Source: an uncultured Pseudomonadota bacterium (GTDB lineage Bacteria > Pseudomonadota > Gammaproteobacteria > Steroidobacterales > Steroidobacteraceae). Taken from it: 9,801 nt of DNA. Positions within the stretch are counted from its first letter, which is position 1. Each line of letters opens with the position of its first letter. Position numbers and translations under genes: made by a program. Under the pieces are notes generated by a model. It was not told the origin of the DNA. It worked only from the letters and a program-made list of their open reading frames with translations, and ran no database searches. Where the stretch lies: positions 1-9,801 of the forward strand of contig CAITAM010000558.1 of NCBI GenBank assembly GCA_903890265.1. The letters are read 5' to 3'. Below, piece after piece: positions 1 through 8,353 of this stretch.

Positions 1-1171
1 CGGGCGCGAGGCAGTAACCCGAGCGCGGACCGCAGCGAAACGCCGTCCAGGGCAGTCCGTGCCGCCGGAACAGGTCGTCCAGTCCGTCGGCCAGGCGGGC
101 GCCGAGCGCCTGGACCCGCGCGTACGCCTCCTCGGTCAGGACGTCGGCGAGCACCGCATCGGCCACCGCCATCGCCAGCGCGCTGGCATACGTCGTGCCA
201 CCGGTCGCAATGCCCCGCGGGCCGATATCGACATCCGCGTGGCGGGTAAACACGGCCGCCACGTCCGCGCTCATGCCGTAGACGCCGAAGGCGAAACCAC
301 TGCCGAAGCCCTTGCCCGCGACGATGAAATCGGGCGCGAGGTTCCAGGCACGGGTCAACCCGCCGTAGGCGAACTGGAAGGTGTGCGCCTCGTCGATACA
401 GAGCAGGGTTCCGTAGCGCGCCGTCAGCTCCCGCAGGCCGTCGTGAAAGCCCGGGTCGGGCAGGATGACGTTGCAGTTCGTCATGGCAGGCTCGGTCAGC
501 ACGAGCGCCACCTCGCGCGACCGCAGGACACGCTCCAGCGCCCCGAGGTCGTTGAACGGGATGATCGTGGTGTGGGCTGCCGAGCCCGGCGACAGGCCCT
601 CGGTGTCCGGCACCACCCGGCCCCCGTCGTCGCGGACCAGCGTCTCCTCGATGTGGCCGTGGTAGTGCCCGCCGAATATGACGACCTTCTGCCGCTGGGT
701 CGTGAAGCGTGCGATGCGGATCACCTCGGCATTCGCGCCGGACGCCGACAGCGTGAACTGCCACTGCGGCAGACCCATGCGCTGCGCAAGCCGCCGGGTG
801 ACCGTGACCGAATCGGCCGTCGGCAGCAGGAAGTGGGTCCCGCGCCTCGCCTGCGCGCCGAGCACGTCGGCGATACGGGCGTTGCCGAAGCCGATCGTCA
901 TGCTGAGGTCGCAGACATTGAAGTCGAGGTACTCGTTGCCATCGACGTCGGTAAAGGCAGGGCCATCGCCCGCGGCAACGTAGATCGGCGGTGTGCGGTA
1001 AAGCCCGGTCATCCACGACATGGGCACGCCGTTTGGCATGGACCCGACCGCCTCCGCCTGCAGCGCCCGCGAGCGGGCCGTTCGCGCGGCGAACGTCCGG
1101 TCCTCGGCCTCGCGAAGCGCCGCCAGGCGCTGCCGGTCGATCATGGCCGTGTGCGGGTTGTGATCGCTCAC
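1..1171 (-). CDS. Class III PLP-dependent aminotransferase, glutamate-1-semialdehyde aminomutase-like (3' end beyond window)
   Basis: The visible 390 residues match a fold-type I, class III aminotransferase of the glutamate-1-semialdehyde aminomutase-like branch. These are cytosolic enzymes that move an amino group using pyridoxal phosphate. Visible landmarks are an N-terminal MPNGVPMSWM segment (about 45-54), GGHYHGHIEETLV (about 167-179) holding the usual YHG cofactor-loop motif, IDEAH with Asp260 for the pyridine nitrogen, and AGKGFG with Lys287 as Schiff-base lysine. The GTG at 1171 is chosen because it lies after a G-rich stretch and gives a normal N-terminus; the next in-frame ATG, nine codons later, has no visible ribosome binding site. 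The family is usually 430-450 residues, so roughly 40-60 C-terminal residues lie outside. It lies 59 bp after the DUF1330 gene and is probably co-transcribed with it. The segment after the lysine, GFGSGFAFGVYG, lacks the common GGGxPxGAYGG pattern. It is therefore unlikely to be a standard HemL, and the substrate cannot be named. Confidence 0.88.
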   Translation of the reverse strand, partial: MSDHNPHTAMIDRQRLAALREAEDRTFAARTARSRALQAEAVGSMPNGVPMSWMTGLYRTPPIYVAAGDGPAFTDVDGNEYLDFNVCDLSMTIGFGNARIADVLGAQARRGTHFLLPTADSVTVTRRLAQRMGLPQWQFTLSASGANAEVIRIARFTTQRQKVVIFGGHYHGHIEETLVRDDGGRVVPDTEGLSPGSAAHTTIIPFNDLGALERVLRSREVALVLTEPAMTNCNVILPDPGFHDGLRELTARYGTLLCIDEAHTFQFAYGGLTRAWNLAPDFIVAGKGFGSGFAFGVYGMSADVAAVFTRHADVDIGPRGIATGGTTYASALAMAVADAVLADVLTEEAYARVQALGARLADGLDDLFRRHGLPWTAFRCGPRSGYCLAP

Positions 1172-1230
1172 CGGCCACCCCCGAAAGCCGCCCGCGGCGC
1201 GATCGTCCCGTGCTGCCCTGACGCTTGCAA

Positions 1231-1521
1231 TCAGATACCCTCGACGATCAGCGCCGTACGGCGCGCCGAACGCCGGCTGATCGGCAGGATTGCCTGGTAC
1301 TCGGCCGAATCGAGGCAGCGGTTCGCGGTCTGCGCGTCGGCAAAGCGGACCAGCACGAGGCGGGTCGGCGACCACAGGTCGCTCTCGCGGACGGTCATGG
1401 CGCCACCCCGGGCAAGGTACTCGCCACCGAAGCGCTCGATGATGGGTTTCGCCTGCAACTTGTACTGCTCGTACTCGCCGGGATCATCGAGGCGCGTGTC
1501 GACGATAAGGTAGGCGGCCAT
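1231..1521 (-). CDS. DUF1330 domain protein (dimeric alpha/beta barrel type)
   Basis: This is a 96-residue protein beginning MAAYLIVDTRLDDPGEYEQY and containing RFGGEYLARGGAM near residues 31-43. The sequence pattern is that of DUF1330, small cytosolic proteins of ferredoxin-like fold that pair into dimeric alpha/beta barrels. No reaction is established for the family. The ATG at 1521 is preferred over the GTG one codon upstream because GGAG (complement of 1529-1532) sits seven bases before it. The length is normal for the family and no membrane segment or signal is visible. It follows trmO by 60 bp and precedes the aminotransferase by 59 bp on the same strand, so co-transcription is likely. 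The gap upstream can fold into two alternative hairpins, described separately. Its place beside a PLP enzyme might mean an accessory role, but that is only inference from position. Confidence 0.8.
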   Translation of the reverse strand: MAAYLIVDTRLDDPGEYEQYKLQAKPIIERFGGEYLARGGAMTVRESDLWSPTRLVLVRFADAQTANRCLDSAEYQAILPISRRSARRTALIVEGI

Positions 1522-1537
1522 CACGGCTCTCCGGGAC

Positions 1538-1565
1538 CTCTGGTGCTCTGAAGCGTACCAGAGCA
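1538..1565 (-). other. Alternative inverted repeats between trmO and the DUF1330 gene
   Basis: Two overlapping perfect seven-base stems share bases. TGCTCTG (1544-1550) pairs with CAGAGCA (1559-1565) around an eight-base loop. CTCTGGT (1538-1544) pairs with ACCAGAG (1557-1563) around twelve bases. They cannot form together. In the minus-strand transcript they lie after the trmO stop, with their DUF1330-proximal end six bases before its GGAG. No T-run follows, so a simple intrinsic terminator is unlikely. An RNA-processing or translation-tuning hairpin is possible. Confidence 0.4.
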
Positions 1566-1581
1566 GCGGGTACGGCCGTGA

Positions 1582-2388
1582 TCACTCCCCGGCGGGCCAG
1601 CGCGACACGAACTCGCGGTGCGCCAGGAGCGTGCCGTCCTCCGCATCGCTGAGCAGCACGGCGGGCCGAAAACCGGAACCCACGGCCAACACCCGGACCT
1701 GTCGCCCGGCTACGGTGAAGCTGACGCGCCATTCCTTGACCGCGAGCGTGTAGCCCTGCGCCGTGCGGCGGATCCGCCGGTACGGATGGGGCGCCGGACC
1801 GAGCATCAGGGTCGCGGTCACCCGCTCACGCAGCGCAAGGCCCGTGCGTTCCTCGATCCAGCCGGCCTGCGCAAGCGCGACGCCGCTCCAGTCGATCCCG
1901 AACGGGGCAATCGGATCCTCCGGTACCGCGTCCTGCTGCAACCAGCCGCCCGACGTGCCGGCGTGGGCGTCGGTGTAGGCCACGTACGGCTTGAGGTCGA
2001 GGACCGGGGTGCCGTCCAGCATGTCGATATCCCGCACGTGCACGACGAGGCCCTCCACCCGCAGCAGGCGCACGGCCGACAGGCCGATCGGGTTCGGGCG
2101 GTGCGGCGAGCGGGTGGAAAAGACGCCCTTGCGCCCGGACGTGCTGCGTGGCGGCAGGACCTTCGGCCGCCAGCCGGTATTCAGGTGAAACCAGAACAGC
2201 ACCCAGATCGTGCCCCACTCGGCGAGGTCCTCGAGGGCGTGCTCGAAGTGCCGCCCCGGCAGGAGCTCGATGCGCCCCTCGAGCCCGCCCGCGGCGCGCG
2301 GCTGCCGCGCCGCCTCGACTTTCGTCTTGAGGGGACTGCGGACATAGCCAATCGGCTCGAGCGACAGCGTCGGCGGGGACGGCTCCAA
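1582..2388 (-). CDS. trmO: TrmO/TsaA-family tRNA m6t6A37 methyltransferase
   Basis: The 268-residue product belongs to the TrmO (TsaA/YaeB/VirR) family. Characterised members use S-adenosylmethionine to N6-methylate threonylcarbamoyladenosine at position 37 of threonine tRNAs reading ACC, which tunes decoding. The family beta-barrel domain is visible from LEPIGYVRSPLKTK (residues 10-23) through GRKGVFSTRSPHRPNPIG (85-102), the most diagnostic block, to VLDLKPYVAYTD (129-140). A C-terminal domain follows with PAPHPYRRI (198-206) and AVKEWRVSF (216-224). E. coli TrmO is 235 residues, so this is slightly long. The TTG at 2388 is the only plausible start: an in-frame stop, shared with the upstream gene, lies at 2404-2406, and the conserved block begins ten residues in. 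No ribosome binding site is seen before the TTG, so translation may depend on coupling to the serine hydrolase gene 15 bp upstream. The C-terminal PHPY segment differs from the DPRPxY form I recall for E. coli. Confidence 0.88.
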   Translation of the reverse strand: MEPSPPTLSLEPIGYVRSPLKTKVEAARQPRAAGGLEGRIELLPGRHFEHALEDLAEWGTIWVLFWFHLNTGWRPKVLPPRSTSGRKGVFSTRSPHRPNPIGLSAVRLLRVEGLVVHVRDIDMLDGTPVLDLKPYVAYTDAHAGTSGGWLQQDAVPEDPIAPFGIDWSGVALAQAGWIEERTGLALRERVTATLMLGPAPHPYRRIRRTAQGYTLAVKEWRVSFTVAGRQVRVLAVGSGFRPAVLLSDAEDGTLLAHREFVSRWPAGE

Positions 2389-2403
2389 GCGGGCGCCGGC
2401 CGC

Positions 2404-3600
2404 TCAGTGCCCGGCCGGGCAGCTGTAGGGGCGGACGATCGTGCGCAGCTTCTCGAGCACGACCTCGTCGTAGAACTTGGGATCGAGGATGCTCCAGGCC
2501 GTCGTCACCGCCACCAGGCCGTCCTCGGGCATGACGAACACGTCCTGGCCGCCGAATCCGAAACCCGCCCACGCGCGCCGCGCCCCGTGGTCGTACGCCG
2601 GCAGCCACCACTGGTAGCCGTAGCGCATGCCCTCGCCGGGGGTGGAACGCGGGGTCACCGAGTCACGGACCCACTCCTCGGACAGCAGGCGCTGCCCCCG
2701 CCAGACGCCGAGATTGCGGTAGAGCTCGCCGAACCGCGCGAGGTCGGTGGCCGACAGGAACAGGCCGCCTTCGGTGTCCACCTCGCCCGCCGGCGACCGC
2801 TTCCAGTGGTACTCATGGATGCCGAGCGGTTCAAACAGAAAGGTCCGCGCGTAATCCTCGACGTCACGACCCGTCTCGCGGCGGAAGATATAGCCGAGCA
2901 CCGCACTGACGCCACTCGAGTAGACGAACTTGGAGCCCGGTTCCGTCGCCATCGGCCGGTTGATGACGAACCCGATCCAGTCGTTCGATGCCTCCATGAG
3001 GCTGCACGAGTTCTTCGGATCGGCGTACGGCACGTCCTCGTCCCAGTCGATACCCGCGGTCATCGTCAGAAGGTGCCTGAGCGTCATGCGCTGCTTTCTG
3101 GCATCCACGTTCTTGACCGTGCCGGCGTCGAACCAGTGCAGGACCGGCGTATCGAGCGACGCCTTGAAATCGCCGCGCAGGATCGCGGCGCCGATGGTCG
3201 CCGAGGTCACCGACTTGGTGACTGACTGCATGGAATGCGTGCTGCTGCCGTGCCAGTACGGATGCCAGTCCGGATCGAAGTAGTTGTAGGGACCGGTCAG
3301 GTGCGGATTGAGGGGCCCGACTTCGTGGGCCTCCTTCTGGTAGATGCGTCCGTAGTCGTGCGTATACGTGCGCTCGAAGGCGACGCTGCCGCAGCGCATG
3401 ATGACCAGGCTGTCCGTCAGGGGCACGGCACCGTTCTTCAGATCCTCGTCAAGCACCTTGAGCGCGGCGGGGTCGAGACCGAGCGACTCCGGGGCCGCAC
3501 GCGGCAGGTCATCGGCCGCCGTGGCCCGAGGCGGGCTGACGAGAGCGAGCACGGCGGCCAGCATCCCGACCGTCAGCGAAAGTGAAGAGGCAGCGCGCAT
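2404..3600 (-). CDS. Exported beta-lactamase-family serine hydrolase (COG1680 type)
   Basis: The 398-residue product is a class C beta-lactamase/penicillin-binding-protein-like serine hydrolase. Family members range from esterases to peptidases and most are not true beta-lactamases. Residues 1-29 form a signal peptide: a charged start, a hydrophobic stretch TVGMLAAVLALV, and a likely cleavage after ATA, so the enzyme should act in the periplasm. The SxxK motif is S126-V-T-K129, with Ser126 as nucleophile. Y227-S-S is the Tyr-containing second motif, and GFGFGGQ (346-352) stands where the KTG-like third motif belongs. Between them, RMTLRHLLTMTAGIDW (171-186) is a typical family block. The ATG at 3600 is chosen because a GGGGG tract lies six bases before it; the ATG two codons upstream abuts that tract and upstream extensions would bury the signal peptide. 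It heads the gene run continuing to trmO. The substrate cannot be told. Confidence 0.88.
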   Translation of the reverse strand: MRAASSLSLTVGMLAAVLALVSPPRATAADDLPRAAPESLGLDPAALKVLDEDLKNGAVPLTDSLVIMRCGSVAFERTYTHDYGRIYQKEAHEVGPLNPHLTGPYNYFDPDWHPYWHGSSTHSMQSVTKSVTSATIGAAILRGDFKASLDTPVLHWFDAGTVKNVDARKQRMTLRHLLTMTAGIDWDEDVPYADPKNSCSLMEASNDWIGFVINRPMATEPGSKFVYSSGVSAVLGYIFRRETGRDVEDYARTFLFEPLGIHEYHWKRSPAGEVDTEGGLFLSATDLARFGELYRNLGVWRGQRLLSEEWVRDSVTPRSTPGEGMRYGYQWWLPAYDHGARRAWAGFGFGGQDVFVMPEDGLVAVTTAWSILDPKFYDEVVLEKLRTIVRPYSCPAGH

Positions 3601-3646
3601 GGTCATCCCCCGTGGCTGGCAAAAGGCGGGCTTTGCAATCGCCCCG

Positions 3647-3652
3647 AGTATA
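3647..3652 (-). promoter_or_regulatory. Possible -10 element for the serine hydrolase gene
   Basis: On the minus strand the hexamer TATACT matches the sigma70 -10 consensus at five of six bases. It lies in the 76-bp gap after the AraC-family gene, 46 bp before the serine hydrolase ATG. No good -35 hexamer is visible 16-18 bp upstream, so the call is weak and might need an activator. Confidence 0.3.
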
Positions 3653-3676
3653 TCGCGGCAGACCTCCCGTCCGTCG

Positions 3677-4510
3677 CTACGGCACGGCCGGCGCAACGCC
3701 GGAGAGCCACTGCGCCGGCGGTACGCCGACGCGGCGCGAGAAGGCGCGAGTGAGTGCCACGGAACTGGAGTAGCCGACCATCGGTGCGACGGTCTTCAGC
3801 GGCTGGCCGCGGCGCAGCAGTGTCTTCGCGCAACTGAGGCGCCAGTCCGTCAGGTAGTCCATGGGCGTCACGCCGGTGGCGGCAAGAAAATGCACCGCAA
3901 AGCGCGCCCGGGACATGCCGGCCGCGAGGGCGAGTTCGCCCAGTGACCAGGGGTGCTCCGGTCGCTCGTGCATCGCCATGAGGGATTTGCTGAGCCGCGG
4001 ATCGCCAAGGGCGGTGAGCACGCTGCCATCGAGGCTCTGCGTTGCCAGCGCATGACGCAGCAGCAGCACGAGTACGTACTCGAGGAGCCGGTTGAGGACG
4101 ACCTGCCGCCCTGGCCTCGCGGCGAAGGCCTCGTCAAACAGCGCGTCCAGGGTCGTACCCATGGACGGGATCTGGTCGAGTGGCGCGAGCATGAGGTCCG
4201 GCAGGCCGCGCAGCACCGGGTTGCCGACCCCTTCGCCGAAATCGATGGAGGCGCAGGTGAGTTCTGCGCCGGATGCGCCGTGCGGCCTGAAGCCATGGTC
4301 CAGGGGCCGCGGGTAGAACAGCACCGACGGCTCGCTGATCTCACGCCACGCGCCGCCCTGCTCGGCCACGTTCAGCCGGCCACGCCGAAGGACGTGAAGC
4401 GTGCCGAGGCCCGGACGCCGCTCGAACTCCGCGCTCTGGCAGAGCAGCCCGGCAAAGAACACCCGGGCGCTCAGGGTAAATCGCTCGAACAGGGGCGAGA
4501 GCGGGTCCAT
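3677..4510 (-). CDS. AraC-family transcriptional regulator with N-terminal cupin-like domain
   Basis: The 277-residue protein has the two-part build of AraC regulators. The N-terminal half, opening MDPLSPLFERFTLSARVFFA and extending to about residue 155, resembles the cupin-type sensing domain (Cupin_6-like). The C-terminal 100 residues carry two helix-turn-helix units: the first around WSLGELALAAGMSRARFAVHF (188-208), then TPMDYLTDWRLSCAKTLL (215-232), and the second around PLKTVAPMVGYSSSVALTRAFSRRVGVPPAQW (237-268), the family signature. The ATG at 4510 gives the expected family start; the ribosome binding site is poor. It is transcribed divergently from the AhpD-like gene across 105 bp, the classic layout for a regulator controlling its neighbour and itself. 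That target is inferred, and the ligand is unknown. Confidence 0.9.
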   Translation of the reverse strand: MDPLSPLFERFTLSARVFFAGLLCQSAEFERRPGLGTLHVLRRGRLNVAEQGGAWREISEPSVLFYPRPLDHGFRPHGASGAELTCASIDFGEGVGNPVLRGLPDLMLAPLDQIPSMGTTLDALFDEAFAARPGRQVVLNRLLEYVLVLLLRHALATQSLDGSVLTALGDPRLSKSLMAMHERPEHPWSLGELALAAGMSRARFAVHFLAATGVTPMDYLTDWRLSCAKTLLRRGQPLKTVAPMVGYSSSVALTRAFSRRVGVPPAQWLSGVAPAVP

Positions 4511-4615
4511 GAGACGCTCAGTATGTCATTCGAGACGGCCGGGACCCACACAACGACCCCTGCGGCGCACGCTCTCTCCGTCGACGAACCCTTCCCACTG
4601 CCACGGAGACCTGCC
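4511..4615. promoter_or_regulatory. Divergent intergenic control region, AraC-family gene / AhpD-like gene
   Basis: This 105-bp gap must hold both divergent promoters. GAGACG occurs at 4511-4516 and again at 4532-4537, 21 bp apart (two helical turns), a spacing seen between half-sites of some AraC-family proteins. No convincing -35/-10 pair is seen in either direction. GGAG at 4605-4608, seven bases before the ATG at 4616, is the ribosome binding site of the plus-strand gene. Confidence 0.4.
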
Positions 4616-5167
4616 ATGCAACGGATTACTGCCCTCCAGCCCTCGACCGCCGCCGCCCCTGCCAAGACCCTGCTTGATGCGGTGCAAAAGAAAATCGGCA
4701 TGGTGCCGAACCTGTTTGCGACGATTGCCCACTCACCGGCTGCCCTGCAGGCCTACCTGCAGCAGTCCGAGGCCCTCGCCACCGGCCACCTGACGGCGGC
4801 CTTGCGCGAGCAGGTCGCCCTGACCACCGCGGGCTTCAACGGCTGCGACTACTGCGCGTCGGCCCACACGCTGATGGGCAAGGGCGCCGGCGTGTCCGCA
4901 GAGGAAGCAACGAGCAACCTGCTCGGCCGGTCGAACGACGCCAAAACCCAGGCGGCGCTCGACTTCAGCAAAGCCATCCTGCGCACGCGCGGCCACGTCA
5001 GTGACGCGGAACTGGCGGCCGTGCGAGCCGCCGGATTCACCGACGCCGAGATAGTCGAACTCGTCGCCAACGTCGCCATCAACGTCTTCACCAACTACTT
5101 CAATAACGTGGCGAAGACCGTCGTCGACTTCCCGCACGTCAGCACCGGGAGCGTTGCCGCCGCCTGA
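4616..5167 (+). CDS. Carboxymuconolactone decarboxylase / AhpD-like alkylhydroperoxidase family protein
   Basis: The 183-residue protein has the all-alpha AhpD/carboxymuconolactone-decarboxylase fold. Its active-site signature is clear: Glu65 in LREQVALT, then C77-D-Y-C80 and His84 in CDYCASAH. This CxxC...H set is that of AhpD, which cycles electrons to reduce peroxides, rather than of true carboxymuconolactone decarboxylases, which lack the cysteine pair. The N-terminal KKIGMVPNLFATIAHSPAAL (25-44) is typical of the peroxidase-related group. No signal peptide is present, so it is cytosolic. The ATG at 4616 has a well-placed GGAG, although the frame stays open far upstream. It diverges from the AraC-family regulator, and the glycosylase and katG follow on the same strand. 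A role in peroxide or thiol redox defence is probable; the physiological reductant and substrate are unknown. Confidence 0.88.
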   Translation: MQRITALQPSTAAAPAKTLLDAVQKKIGMVPNLFATIAHSPAALQAYLQQSEALATGHLTAALREQVALTTAGFNGCDYCASAHTLMGKGAGVSAEEATSNLLGRSNDAKTQAALDFSKAILRTRGHVSDAELAAVRAAGFTDAEIVELVANVAINVFTNYFNNVAKTVVDFPHVSTGSVAAA

Positions 5168-5198
5168 TAACCTCGGCCGACTGCAACGGTTCGGCCCA

Positions 5199-5228
5199 GC
5201 CCCCGGCGATGCCTGCATGGCCGGGGGC
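5199..5228 (+). terminator. Stem-loop after the AhpD-like gene, terminator-like
   Basis: A perfect nine-base stem GCCCCCGGC (5199-5207) pairs with GCCGGGGGC (5220-5228). Inside, after a G-G mismatch, ATG/CAT can add three pairs around a CCTG tetraloop. It begins 32 bp after the stop codon. The sequence that follows is pyrimidine-rich but has no real T-run, so it could be a weak intrinsic terminator or an mRNA 3'-end stabiliser. Confidence 0.45.
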
Positions 5229-5253
5229 CACCCTCTTACACGGAGACTCTGTC

Positions 5254-5325
5254 ATGCAGCGCGCGCAGACGCCATGGGCGGCGCCAACGGCCGCCCGCCC
5301 GATGATTCCGCCGTGCCGGCGATGA
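5254..5325 (+). CDS. Possible 23-residue leader ORF upstream of the glycosylase gene
   Basis: An ATG at 5254 has GGAG (5242-5245) eight bases before it, the best ribosome binding site in this gap. It opens a 23-codon frame, MQRAQTPWAAP... ending PPCRR. Its TGA (5323-5325) overlaps the ATG of the next gene (5322-5324) as ATGA, the classic arrangement for coupled reinitiation. The peptide resembles nothing I recognise and may not matter in itself; its role could be to deliver ribosomes to the next start. It is too short to be judged by composition. Alternatively the signal is a remnant of an old gene start, since the site resembles the one at 4602-4623. Confidence 0.35.
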   Translation: MQRAQTPWAAPTAARPMIPPCRR

Positions 5326-5918
5326 ATGCGAGAGTGACCGCCGACGCGCTGCTGCGCCGCGTTCGCGCCTGCACCCTGTGCGCGGCGCACCTGCCGCACG
5401 GCGCGCGCCCGGTGCTTCAGGTAAATACCCGGGCCACGGTGCTGATTGCCGGCCAGGCGCCGGGCAGCAAAGTGCATGCCAGCGGGATTCCGTTCCAGGA
5501 CGCGAGCGGCGATCGCCTGCGTGACTGGATGGGCATCGACGCGAGCGTGTTCTACGACGCCGAACAGGTGGCAATCCTGCCCATGGGGTTCTGCTACCCG
5601 GGCACCGGGGCGTCCGGCGATGCACCGCCCCGGCCCGAGTGCGCGCCGGCCTGGCGCGCACCGCTGCTCAAACTACTCGGTAACGTCCAACTGACCGTCG
5701 TCATCGGCCAGTACGCGCAGGACTATCACCTCGGCATTCGCCAGAAAGCCACGCTGACCGAGACCGTGCGGGCCTGGCGCGATTACTGGCCGGACGCGCT
5801 GCCGCTGCCGCACCCGAGTCCGCGCAACAATCTCTGGCTGAGACGAAACCCGTGGTTTCTGGCGGAGGTCGTTCCGGAGCTTCGCACCCGCGTACGCACA
5901 CTGACGGAGCGGCGTTAG
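5322..5918 (+). CDS. Uracil-DNA glycosylase superfamily protein, probable iron-sulfur type
   Basis: The 198-residue protein belongs to the uracil-DNA glycosylase superfamily, enzymes that excise damaged or misincorporated bases. Motif 1 is GQAPGSKVHASGIPF (44-58), followed by DASGDRLRDWMG. Motif 2 is LPHPSPRNN (162-170). Cysteines at 17, 20, 91 and 107 have nearly the spacing I recall for the 4Fe-4S ligands of family 4 enzymes from thermophiles, so an iron-sulfur cluster is likely. Motif 1 has Gln where family 4 has Glu (GEAPG), so this is a divergent group and its activity on uracil is not assured. The start at 5322 gives the expected N-terminus (LLRRVRACTLC) but has no ribosome binding site of its own; it overlaps the stop of a leader ORF. 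In-frame ATGs at 5217 and 5274 are alternatives, adding 35 or 16 atypical residues. Oxidative-damage repair would fit the neighbouring peroxide genes. Confidence 0.82.
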   Translation: MNARVTADALLRRVRACTLCAAHLPHGARPVLQVNTRATVLIAGQAPGSKVHASGIPFQDASGDRLRDWMGIDASVFYDAEQVAILPMGFCYPGTGASGDAPPRPECAPAWRAPLLKLLGNVQLTVVIGQYAQDYHLGIRQKATLTETVRAWRDYWPDALPLPHPSPRNNLWLRRNPWFLAEVVPELRTRVRTLTERR

Positions 5919-6007
5919 ACCGCACTGCCGCCGCGCGACGAGCAACGATTACCCGAGTCCCCCGGTGGTGTCCGTGCGCTCGCGCACTTGGCGATGGCCG
6001 CCAGTCG

Positions 6008-6077
6008 TTCGATAGAATCCGTGAATCGAAATTATAATTACAATCAGTTAGTCGCAGGCCGCGATTCGCTCTACAGT
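6008..6077 (+). promoter_or_regulatory. katG control region: OxyR/LysR-type palindrome and promoter candidates
   Basis: An AT-rich island stands out from GC-rich flanks. TTCGAT (6008-6013) and ATCGAA (6025-6030) form a perfect inverted repeat with an 11-base spacer, the T-N11-A form of LysR-type sites. Read as the OxyR pattern ATAG-N7-CTAT twice with N7 between, the elements fall at 6012, 6023, 6034 and 6045 (ATAG, GAAT, ATAA, CAGT), an imperfect match with exact spacing. TACAGT (6072-6077) is a fair -10, with a poor -35 (TTAGTC, 6048-6053) abutting the site, as expected for an activated promoter. TATAAT at 6033-6038 is a perfect -10 hexamer and offers an alternative. The start site is not determined. 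Confidence 0.45.
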
Positions 6078-6119
6078 GAACCCAGCCAACCACTCATCGG
6101 TTCACGCAAGGAGCTCCGC

Positions 6120-8315
<2,196 letters not shown>

Positions 8316-8353
8316 CGCGGCCGGCACGCGGGCTGACGGATCGCCCTGTCGGC

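Noticed and set aside
59..1513. A 484-codon plus-strand open frame
   Set aside because: It is antisense to the aminotransferase and DUF1330 genes, its product is arginine- and alanine-rich with no recognisable domain, and such frames arise in GC-rich coding DNA.
1618..3225. A 535-codon plus-strand open frame
   Set aside because: It mirrors trmO and the serine hydrolase, both of which have clear family motifs on the minus strand; the plus-strand product has none.
5154..5321. Upstream extension of the glycosylase frame
   Set aside because: The extra residues are not typical of the family and no ribosome binding site supports the in-frame ATGs at 5217 or 5274, so the shorter start was preferred.
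5974..5987. GTGCG-CTCG-CGCAC hairpin after the glycosylase gene
   Set aside because: It has only five base pairs and no T-run, too weak to call a terminator in GC-rich sequence.
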